Shown: in pieces, positions 20,723 to 28,873 of the stretch
Position numbering within the stretch: position 1 is the stretch's first letter
Layout of the letters: every line of letters begins with the position of its first letter
Source: Seiridium cupressi
Lineage: Eukaryota > Ascomycota > Sordariomycetes > Amphisphaeriales > Sporocadaceae
Direction of reading: 5' to 3'
Assembly (NCBI GenBank): GCA_036674765.1
Contig: JARVKI010000186.1
Coordinates: 1 to 28,873, forward strand
Length of the DNA: 28,873 nt
The notes under the pieces: generated by a model
Database searches by the model: none
Told to the model about the DNA's origin: nothing
What the model saw: only the letters and a program-made list of their open reading frames with translations
Position numbers and translations under genes: made by a program

Positions 20723-21271
20723 ATGGTTGGCCTAAAAGTTGGTGGCGCCACCACATACGTCTCTATAGTCTTGCACCCGACTCACCTTGACTCCTAGGCT
20801 CTCCTCATCTCGGCTCTCTCTGCCGTGAGCGTGGTCGCTCGTGCCGTCGATATTGTCGCCGAGCGATCTGATGTCGACGTCGAGGTCGACAAGAGAGCCA
20901 GCTGTGTTTACCACTGTGGAAGTGTCTGCTACTGGCAAGAGGACATTGACGAGGCCCTTGCCAAGGGTTACAGTCTTGAGAAGTCCGGCTCGACCCTGAG
21001 TATGTCCCATGCACCTATAGGCAATCGGAAGGAGGTTTGAGCTAATATGTGCCTAGACGACTACCCTCACCAGTACAACAACTATGAGGGTTTCAGCTTC
21101 CCGACTTCCGCTCCCTGGTACGAGTTCCCGATTTTGTCTTCGTATGCCGTCTACACCGGCGGCTCGCCCGGCGCCGACCGCGTCATTTTTGATGGTTCGG
21201 GCAACTTTGATTCGTTGATCACCCATACTGGTGCTAGCGGTAACAACTTCGTCGCTTGCACCGAGGGCTAA
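20723..21271 (+). CDS. Secreted guanyl-specific ribonuclease, RNase T1/F1 family
   Basis: Exons 20723-20737, 20798-20999 and 21057-21271 give a 143-residue precursor. The 60-nt first intron (GTTGGT donor, CTAG acceptor) sits inside the signal peptide, after only five codons; joining gives [22 protein letters not shown] short propeptide ends in Lys-Arg (37-38), a Kex2 site, leaving a mature enzyme of 105 residues, close to the 104 of RNase T1. All catalytic residues are present: Tyr and His of [12 protein letters not shown] (75 and 77), Glu of YEFPIL (95), Arg of GADRV (114) and His of [10 protein letters not shown] (129). Four cysteines in the mature part match the two disulfides. The enzyme cleaves RNA after G through a 2',3'-cyclic phosphate and acts outside the cell, probably in phosphate or nutrient scavenging; a host-interaction role is possible but not shown. 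It is intact. Confidence 0.96.
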
Positions 21272-21744
21272 GCTGTTAAGGGATCACTATACATGGGGTC
21301 AGATTAATGTAGTAGTTATCCGAGGGTCAAGTTTCTACATGCAAATAGATACCCAAAATGAATGATTACGACTGCCTATAAATTTCGAGTGGCCAGAAAG
21401 AGCTACAATACGATAACAAGTGACGTACTTACAATAATACAATCAATTAGGATCATTGTACCACGGGAACTTGTTTCACCAGAACTTCTTTCAAATGCAA
21501 AAGAAAATATGTGGCATTTCAGAGGAATATTGATAACTGACACGCTATAGTTTGGTATCGTCCTGCTTTAGCATCGAAAGGAGGCTTGCTCAAGCTTCAC
21601 AGACCTTTTGAGGAGAGCCTCACATTCATTACGTACGCCAAACTCCAAGTGAACGTCATGGTTGAAGAAATACTAAAAACGTTGAAATGTGTGCATTTCA
21701 CCAAAATCTTGGCAGCACTTCTCTCTGTACTCGGACATTCGTCC
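21272..21744. other. Convergent intergenic region
   Basis: It lies between the 3' ends of the RNase gene (+) and the PY-motif gene (-). A 62-codon frame at 21362-21550 is not recognisable. It presumably contains both 3' untranslated regions. Confidence 0.5.
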
Positions 21745-22500
21745 TCACTGTGAATAGTCAGTTATGAACTGAGCGGATAGGAAGAACGAAAAATGAATAC
21801 TTTTGCTCCGTTGTTGGCTTCCCTTTTGGATTTCGATGTTGTTATACCAAATTCTGAGGCACCAGCAACCGACCAATGCATCCATGATTCGTCTGGTCAA
21901 TGGAGCGGTAATGATCAGTCGTAGTTGGTCATCCCGTCCGTCTTCCACGGCGACCAATCCACCATCTAGGGTGTGCCATTCGTAAGTATTCTGTCTTATT
22001 TTGACCCCGAAGATCTGGTCGATCTCCTTTTCAGACGGTTGGCGAGCCTGGTACCCCTTTGGGAAGCGGTCCGACTTGACGGGTCTAGTCGTCACTGCTT
22101 TGAAGCCCTGTCCCGGACGCGCAGATTTCCTGAAACCAATGTTCCCGATACACCATCTGCGTGACACAGCCCCGAGGACGAAAGCGAAGTTTGGCGATAG
22201 GACGGGCGGCAGATGTTTCAGGTCGTATATATGACGCTTCCGACAGGCTATCCGGGGGACCTCATCCGCGCCCGTCCGTACCGTGTTGATATAACGCTCG
22301 AGGACAACTAGACTCTCGGACCCTGTCAAGCTATCGATGCTATGCGATAAATTGTACAGAGGAGGCGAGGTTGCTGCCTCGGCATAGACGGATGACCCCA
22401 CCAGGATCAGAATCGTGGGGTCGACGAGCTCATCAGCACAATCTTGGTCTTGAGCGCTGTAGGGAGGAGGACCCTCATAGTTGGGCGGTTGCTGTGCCAT
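21745..22500 (-). CDS. Conserved-looking fungal protein with N-terminal PY motifs
   Basis: Intronless, 251 residues from the ATG at 22500 (MAQQPPNYEGPPPY). An upstream in-frame start at 22596 would add 32 residues with no evident structure, so the shorter model is preferred. PPNY (5-8) and PPPY (11-14) are PY motifs of the kind bound by WW domains, such as those of Rsp5-type ubiquitin ligases. A globular region follows with LYNLSHSIDSL (49-59), VVLERYINTVRTG (65-77), RKRHIYDLKHLP (87-98), a basic segment (113-157), and RIMDALVGCWCLRIWYNN near the end. I have an impression that the LY-LS-----L / R-RHIYDLKH pattern recurs in uncharacterised Pezizomycotina proteins, but I cannot name a Pfam family. 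No membrane segment or enzyme motif is evident. Confidence 0.75.
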   Translation of the reverse strand: MAQQPPNYEGPPPYSAQDQDCADELVDPTILILVGSSVYAEAATSPPLYNLSHSIDSLTGSESLVVLERYINTVRTGADEVPRIACRKRHIYDLKHLPPVLSPNFAFVLGAVSRRWCIGNIGFRKSARPGQGFKAVTTRPVKSDRFPKGYQARQPSEKEIDQIFGVKIRQNTYEWHTLDGGLVAVEDGRDDQLRLIITAPLTRRIMDALVGCWCLRIWYNNIEIQKGSQQRSKSIHFSFFLSAQFITDYSQ

Positions 22501-23178
22501 TGATCCAAGCCCGGGATGAAGAGTAGCCCGTCCTTTCTGAGTAGAATGAGTAACGTCAAGTTGATGCGCCTTATTGCACAAGCGGCACAAGTTCACTCAC
22601 TACTGACTGGTTGGATACACAGTGGCGACTCCAACGAAACACAGTGTTTTGAATGACATCATAATCCCGCCACAGATTTGGAGAATATATATTTCCCGAT
22701 TGAAAGATGCAAAATGCTCAGTTCACTGTATTTACCCTGTTTCTCATGTAGAATGTCGAAGCCACCCTTTTTGAGCGGGCCGGGGAATGCACCCCGGATC
22801 CGACCATACTAATGCGATTTATCGGGAATTACTCTTAGAAGTGGGTTGAGTATAGGAAGTATGGTATTCTGAAACGCGAAACGAGTCAGGCTAAGTGAGA
22901 GATTCAACGAGTCTGGAAACCAGCGAGATGCCATTCTTAGTGGGAACGCTACGTGATAACAGAAATAGCAGCTCGCCTGAAGCCAACTGAACTAGCTCCA
23001 TGCTTGGTATAACGACATTGAGGCGTAGGAAGTTCTAGCAACGCTAACAAGCTAATCCCTGGATTGGAAACAGTTCCAGTAGATCTGATCAACTAGTTCT
23101 GCGAGTGCGATTAGACAGCTGTAAGCTGGTACACGGATTGGGCGCAAGGAAGTGCTACCTCCACCCACGTATTCGTGT
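22501..23178. other. Intergenic stretch, no gene recognised
   Basis: About 680 bp upstream of the PY-motif gene (-) and downstream of the UNC93-like gene (-). No frame worth reporting was found; it should hold the PY gene promoter and the UNC93 gene's 3' end. Confidence 0.55.
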
Positions 23179-24763
23179 TTAAACCTTGACCGCAACAAGA
23201 GCCCTCTGTTCCTCATCGCTACTGCTGTCAGGCGACGTTTCTTCCTCTACCACACCCTTCTCTGGCTCCCAATGTCCGTATAACGCGACTAATGTCGGTG
23301 GAATAGTAACAAACCAAAGGACAAAACCTAGAATCATCTGGTTCAAGTTTGGCCAGTGTGTCGCGCCGACAACATACGCGATCGTACTACCAATGGACTC
23401 CCACGAGCGTAGGATACCCGTTGTGCGTGCGATATCTCCATGCCGGTGCCCCTCTTTCTCCTCGCCTTGTCCAACTGTGCCCATTAGCCAGTACAAGTAC
23501 GTCTGCAGCGCCTCGTAGAAGAAACGGAAGAACATGTAAACAGCGAAGGCAGACCCACCGAATGAGCCGCCGCCAAGATCAAAAGTAGTTGACGGTTCGC
23601 CAGTGAGCTTGACCTGCACTATTGCGTTCCAAATCCAACAAGCTGTGATTACTACCGAAACACCGATGTATACTCCTCGAGACTTTGCAGCTTGTGAGAC
23701 GCGGGGCATATCGAGAAGTAGACCGGTGGTGAGGTTGGCACCAAAGCCGAGGACCGCCGTGAGGAAAGAAGCGAGTGCACGTGAGCGGACCGTGAAGTAT
23801 GCTAATGGAATTTATCAGTTCTCCATCGCTGTTCTCTGACCAAATTGTTCTGCAACTTCACAATTCAGGAAGACCTTCGGCTGAACTTACTCGTCAGATA
23901 GTTGCTTTGGTAAGTCACCCCAAACTGCCCAGCAAGAAAGATGGGAACAAGCAACAGGAGATAAGGGCTCTTGAGTTGTCTCCAGATTGCACGTGACTCC
24001 ACCGCGAGGCTGGTTTGCCTCATGTAGGAGATCTTTGTCCCATCACTCCGGACGACCTTCTGAGGCTGAGAGAGTAAAAGGGCAAACGGTGCGCCGAGAG
24101 CAGAGATGGCAATAAGTCCAAGGTAAGTGTTGTAGCTGACTTTTCCGGTCGACCGGGTGTTCACATTGATAGCAAGCGATATGGAGCCTCCAATCAAGGG
24201 CCCAAGCTGTCTGATACCCATCCATATGGCAATATATCTACGATGAAATCAGTATACAAGCAACATGTATATAGAGTTCTGATCTCAACTTACCTCCCTC
24301 TCTTTGCTTCCTCCGGATAACCGACTGCAATAGCGGCCTCACTCGCCCACAGAAGCGATGCTCCTATGCCGCAAAGACTAGCTCCCAGCAGCATGAACCA
24401 CTCATTGCCATAACGGTTATTGCAGTACAGGCCAGCCGCATAGGGTGTGTAGAATGCAGCTCCAAGAACCAGCGTCCATTTTGGTGTGATCTTATTGGAG
24501 ACGCCCCCTGCGATCGTGCATCCAACGGACATAAGGCCATATGTGAGTGCGTTCGCCGCATTGTTGAGAAATGGCTATACACGGATGTAAGTTGGTGCAT
24601 GGTAGGAGTCAGGTCTGGGTTCATATCATACGCTAGCTTGACCTCCAGCTCCAAGGTTGTTGAGGGCGGTCCAAATGCCTGGTTCGCAAAGGCTGACGAG
24701 GCCTACTATAATAATCTGGAAGAGACATGACCGGTAAAGCTGGGCAAGCCGTTGAGCCGACAT
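23179..24763 (-). CDS. UNC93-like major facilitator transporter
   Basis: Exons 24763-24632, 24574-24294, 24237-23891 and 23801-23179 join in phase to 460 residues. Introns are 57, 56 and 89 nt, with GTATGA, GTAAGT and GTAAGT donors. It starts MSAQRLAQLYRS; TM1 runs to about 31 and is followed by the family hallmark PGIWTALNNLGAGGQ (28-42), then NNAANAL, a GASLLWASEAAIAVGYPEEAKRGR element at the TM4-5 junction, and LGPLIGGSISLAINV. About 11-12 membrane helices are expected in total. The C-terminal tail (about 438-460) is Glu/Ser-rich and cytosolic. The layout matches fungal UNC93/DUF895 proteins, an MFS branch of unknown substrate in fungi (the animal relatives regulate K+ channels or traffic Toll-like receptors). 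The frame is intact. Confidence 0.94.
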
Positions 24764-26232
24764 GATATCTAAATCATACACTTGGTGACGTATGTGTGGT
24801 TGAGGCGGCAAGATACGTCCTCCTTCTAGAAAACACAGACCGGTCTAGATTGATATCAGGCAGCATAGAACGTCGCGACTTTATGATTCTTCCTAGAATA
24901 GAGCACGCCATAGCTCGTTATCAACCAAATCTTTAGAGGTTCCATTCCCGTGCAGCGCTGATCTTTCACAGACGACTGTCTTACATAAAAGATGCCCCAC
25001 CAGTCTGGAGGCGCGGCGATCGACACCCCAATCGGTTCCTCTCAGACGCTCCTACGAATCAACCTGCAACTGTGACAAGACAGACAGAATGAAACCCGCA
25101 AACGATGAAGCATGAGTCAAAACCAGCAGTAAAACTCGATAATGTTAGGTTCCAACACGTTAATTGGTGTTGAGGTGACTATACGGAATGAAGCTTTGAG
25201 ACCAATACGTGTCAAGTAAGGCGCGAGTTGTCAGGTCCGCCGAATACACGAGATTCGATAATGACACGAGCACATATTCCAAACTACCCTTCTCCACCTT
25301 TCTTATATGCTCAACCACGAGTTATAACGAGTTATAACCTGTCAACCAGTTTTGGGTATAGTCCAAGCTAGTCCAGTCGGGACCGGTCCGCCACAAATCG
25401 AGGGAAGCACGAATACTTTTCTTCAGCGCGACAGATTTGCCGTAATTGGCTTGGCTATCAAACCCTTTACCTGAGAATCAAGATAATTCCAGTCTGCAAG
25501 CCGAAGACCCTAGCGAAGATCGATATCCGTCATCTGTGTGGGGCATTGCGTGCTTCCGATAAAAGGCCTATCTACCGAGGAGAGGCGGCACTTTCGCATG
25601 CAGAAACTCGTCTTGGCGGCTTAAATATGTGTCACGTCGCGCTGTCCTTGGGCGCTAAGGAACAGGCATTACACGTGCGTAAATCAGAGGCAGGAGAAAT
25701 CCCGCGCGCCAAGTCTATCTACGTACTTTAGTCAGCACGACTTATACTACACTAGCAAATCTCTACAACATCAACTTACTACTAAATTGGGATTTTCTTG
25801 ATGAAAGAGCATTGAATTAAGTATTGGGATTTTTATAGGCAGCTTGTTGCTCTCCTAACATAAAGTCGTTTTCGAGATGTAATTTAGTTGATATATATTT
25901 GCCCGTCTTATATATTTCTTGACATTCCTATGTCCTTAGTAATTAGATAATAATCATAAGTGGTCTTTAAACCGGAACTCGCTTACTACTGGATTGGAGG
26001 GCTGTCGAACCAAGAATTTCGTAGAGCAAGAAAAGACAAATGAAGAAAAATGAAGGTGGGGCGGGGGTAGAAGAACAAAAACTCTCTCGCCCCCGCGTTG
26101 ATACTTGGTTTGGTTCTACCGGATGCTGTTAGAAATTTTAGAATTGTCGTCTATATCTCGAATACCGGGCTAGTGTAAAAAAAAGCACATATACTTGTTG
26201 ATGACTACGAACAGTTCCGCTCATCTAAGTCA
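24764..26232. other. Intergenic stretch between two transporter genes
   Basis: About 1.5 kb with no convincing gene; the 61-codon frame at 25546-25731 is not recognisable. It contains two copies of ACGAGTTATA in tandem (25318-25337), a small palindrome around 25154-25173 (CAACAC...GTGTTG), and a GCGGGGG/CCCCCGC inverted pair near 26061-26097. It should contain the UNC93 promoter and the MCT 3' end; composition becomes more AT-rich after 25740. Confidence 0.5.
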
Positions 26233-27846
26233 TCATGCTTCTATCTTTATAGTCCAAATTCCGCCAACCTTCAGCCATCTTGTGGAGAAACAAGTCATGA
26301 AAGCCGTAAATAGAATGGAGCCCAGCACTGCTACCAGTGTGCGAGGACCCCGGTTCTTTAGTATGATTTGGCTGATAGGATTACTTATTAGGAGACTAAG
26401 AATCGCGTTATTATCTCGGTCATAGCGGCCAATAGATCGGCATACTTACGCAAAGCTAGCAAATGTGTAGCATCCTCCGATCCATTTTCCGTAACCCCTA
26501 CCTTCACAGAGCTCGCTCATGCACGAAGCTGTTATGCCCAATTAGTTTCTTGTTATCACTTTATGAAGCTTAAAAAAACCGGACATCACAAACCTAGAAG
26601 TGGTGTATAACTACCAGTACCGACATCCATCAAAAATGCTACCGCATAGAAGGCAGCGGCAGAATGATCTCCAGCAGGAATCCATATGGTAAACATGACC
26701 GTCATGGTAAATACAATCATGACGAGACACACATTAAAAGGGCCCCAGATCGTAGCTAAATACGGGGGAAAGGTCCTTGCAAATATTGCTCCTATGTTAT
26801 AAGTCATTTGGATATAGAACGGGTTACCGATTCCAACAAACACAGCATAAGCCGGCAAGGAACCCCATTGTGTGTACAATATGAACTTGAAGACTGAGTC
26901 GTTAAATGTCGGTTCAGACCTAGTTCAACTGTTCTTATCATAGCATACCAAACACAGTGTATGTAAACAGGTAGAACTTGCGGGATCGTAAGAACGTCCA
27001 TTCAGAAGTTGAGGTAATGTTCGTTTCCGTTTGCATTGCAGTCAAGACAGACATCTCGATTGGCTTCAGCTCTACGAACAAGAGGCCGATAACAAAGAAG
27101 CCAGTAATCATCGAAGATAGCAGCACCATTGCGACCCTCCATTCAAATCTGTCAAAGAGCACTTGGAGGACTATTGAGAAGAGAATGCCACCAACAGGAG
27201 CCCCTAGGGTCACAAATCCAATCGCGAAGGAGTGGCCATCCTTGAACCATTGGTCGACAACCCCAAAAGCTACCACTCCTGGGATGGCTGTGCCATGATG
27301 TGTAAGCTAGATTCAGAAGAGCTGCAGAGGTATGATGAACGAACAGGTAAAGACTTCAGCGACCACAAAGCAACCCATAAACTGTGCATACGTCGATGCC
27401 CACCCAAGTCCGAGGAAAGAAGCAACGTAGGCTAAGCAGCCAAGAGGGAGGTAATATTTCAGCTCAACGTGGTCAAAGAGAATGCCTGCCGCGATATCTA
27501 AGAAACAGCTGAGGAACCCATAGACTGACAAGACCCACGAGATCTTATCTGAGGATTCATCGGATAGCTGATTCTCTTGCCATTGGGTTTGGAACAACCC
27601 TATCGCAGACGTCAAACCGTACGTGGGAATCGAAAGACATAAAGCTCCGATCGACACTTTCCAGGCTCTTAACGAGTATTCCGATTCTGCGACTTTTGAG
27701 ACTTCGTTCAGATGCTCTAGATTTCTCATAGGATTGTGGTTTCGAGTCACTGGGTGGTCTATGATGTCGGGATATCCCTCAGTATCTCGTCTGTGGTTTG
27801 TTTCACCAAATTTTCTCGTATGAAGTAGAATATCTAATAACTGCAT
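26233..27846 (-). CDS. Monocarboxylate-transporter-like MFS permease (MCT/SLC16-type)
   Basis: Exons 27846-27345, 27287-26949, 26893-26594, 26528-26450 and 26395-26233 join in phase to 460 residues. Introns are 57, 55, 65 and 54 nt (donors GTTCGT, GTATGC, GTTTGT, GTAAGT). A hydrophilic N-terminus (1-58) precedes TM1, SLRAWKVSIGALCLSIPTYG; then GLFQTQWQE, SWVLSVYGF with LFDHVELKYYLPLG, and VVDQWFKDGHSFAIGFVTLGAPVGG. The fungal MCT fingerprints LRAW-V, G-FQ-YY, ISW and WF---R--A-G are recognisable, with His-Ser replacing the usual Arg-Gly/Ala near residue 190. The C-terminal half has FVGIGNPFYIQ, GPFN and SNPISQIIL. About 12 helices are expected. Fungal members carry monocarboxylates, riboflavin or unknown compounds; the substrate cannot be told. 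The start at 27846 is the first ATG; Met40 is an alternative. The first intron junction is the least certain. Confidence 0.88.
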
Positions 27847-28254
27847 GATGCTGATAAAATTTGTAATGTGTAATTACAGGGACAGTTTCTGTGCTGCAAA
27901 ATCTACGAGTGTCGTAACCTCTAACTGTTTCTCTTTTCTCTTCGTTAGAAATCGTTCTTGCGCCCCACCTGGGTCTTTCTGGGTGAGCATGACATAATAT
28001 ATTTACAGACCGCGGTATCCGAAATAGAACATCAACTTCGCAACCATGACTAGGCCGATTGCGCGTAGCACCATTATACGACACTAGATGATCGCGAGCG
28101 GGGATTCGTGACTCGGCCTACACCGTCGACTCCTTACGGATCCTGTTCATGACATATGAAGGATTTACGTAACTGACTAAGCGCTCTCCCTACAGGAGGC
28201 GGAGCGTTCGCTTTGGCGGCACAGCTTCTAGTGACGAATAGCATCTAAGATCCT
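27847..28254. other. MCT upstream region grading into AT block
   Basis: About 400 bp with no supported gene; the minus-strand frame 27803-28084 starts in sequence expected to be the MCT promoter and leader. Near 28181-28207 a stem (CGCT-CTCC-CTACA-GGAG-gcgg-AGCG) can form. Composition is balanced until about 28250, then drops sharply. Confidence 0.45.
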
Positions 28255-28873
28255 TAAAAATCGGGGTTATTCTCTTATAAATACATTTAATTCGCTTTAT
28301 ATACGGTTTAATTAATAATCCTTTTAAAAATATTTTTATTTTATATTATAAAATATAATTTTAAAGTTTAAAATAGTTATTATAATTAAAAAGTAATTAA
28401 TAAATATAATTTAAAGTTTAAATATATATTTTTAATATATATTAATAAATTTTTTATATAATATATATATTATTTAATATTTAATATATTTAATATAAAA
28501 TAAAGTTAAAATAATATTTAAATTATTTAAAAAATAATAATAATAATTAAATAAATTAAATTATAATAATAAAAATTTATATTTAAAAGTTTTAAAATAA
28601 TATTTTTATTATATTTAATAAAATAAATTTTATAATTAATATAAATTTAAATATATAAAATTAATTAAAATTATATATTTATTAAAAATAATTAAATTTA
28701 ATTATTTTATAAAAATATAAATTTATTATTAAATTTAATTCTTTTTATAATTTATATTTTAATATAATAATAAATTAAATTTTTATTATTAATATTTATA
28801 AAGTTAAAAAAAAGATTATAATAAAAAAGTTAATTAATTTATAATTTTTTATAAATATTTATATAAATATATA
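28255..28873. repeat. Extreme AT-rich block (right flank)
   Basis: After about 28320 the sequence is nearly pure A/T with isolated G or C bases, continuing to the window end. No gene or recognisable transposon remains. It mirrors the left block in composition and TpA richness, so the gene-bearing 27 kb between them looks like a GC island within, or bordered by, RIP-type AT isochores. I could not establish real homology between the two blocks. Confidence 0.8.

Noticed and set aside
20732..21010. Minus-strand 92-codon frame opposite the RNase gene
   Set aside because: It is the antisense shadow of a GC-rich coding exon; the plus strand carries an unmistakable RNase T1 family protein.
23179..27846. 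The two transporters both come out at exactly 460 residues, suggesting a tandem duplication
   Set aside because: Their sequences and intron positions differ and they belong to different MFS branches (UNC93-like and MCT-like); equal length is coincidence.
512..28016. CCGCGGTA motif near both AT blocks (512-521 and about 28009-28016) as paired boundary sites
   Set aside because: The left copy is a full palindrome but the right is not, the right copy lies about 240 bp outside its block, and flanks do not match; chance is the simpler reading.

Overview
This window looks like nuclear DNA from a filamentous ascomycete (Pezizomycotina, plausibly Dothideomycetes or a relative; the class is a guess). 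The reasons are short spliced genes with 50-90 nt introns (GT...AG, with CTGAC/CTAAC-type branch sites), fungus-typical families (RNase T1, UNC93-like and MCT-like transporters, TMEM14, EthD, toxD-like reductases), and two flanking blocks of almost pure A/T that resemble the AT isochores left by repeat-induced point mutation (RIP). All gene models were built by eye by joining reading frames across splice sites; there are no expression data or database searches behind them.

Layout, left to right. 1-550: extreme AT block. 763-935: 3' remnant of an EthD-domain gene carrying an in-frame TAG. 936-2713: no gene seen. 2714-3793 (-): coiled-coil, disordered protein. 3794-9770: about 6 kb with no convincing gene, but with a strong hairpin at 8652-8702. 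9771-10365 (+): small Myb/SANT-like nuclear protein, apparently shortened by two TAA codons. 11023-12231 (-): zinc-free MDR enoyl/quinone-type reductase. 13174-14136 (+): protein with an H...NCQ permuted-papain-like signature. 14931-15132 (+): possible 47-residue spliced micro-gene. 15644-16555 (-): helix-turn-helix-like DNA-binding protein with an acidic tail. 17213-18188 (-): unresolved, possibly frameshifted gene. 18636-19069 (+): TMEM14 membrane protein. 20723-21271 (+): secreted RNase T1-type guanyl ribonuclease with a Kex2-cleaved propeptide. 21745-22500 (-): conserved-looking fungal protein with PY motifs. 23179-24763 (-): UNC93-like transporter. 26233-27846 (-): MCT-like MFS transporter. 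28255-28873: second extreme AT block.

The window reads as a GC-equilibrated island between two AT blocks. There is no clear biosynthetic cluster or operon-like unit; most genes look like independent housekeeping or accessory genes. The most distinctive theme is decay near the AT blocks. The EthD remnant and the Myb-like gene both contain stop codons that would be CAG or CAA (Gln) before a C-to-T change in a CpA context, which is the RIP signature. A second theme is splicing: five of the nineteen introns I propose use GTTNGT donors, and one ends in a TAGCAG tandem acceptor.
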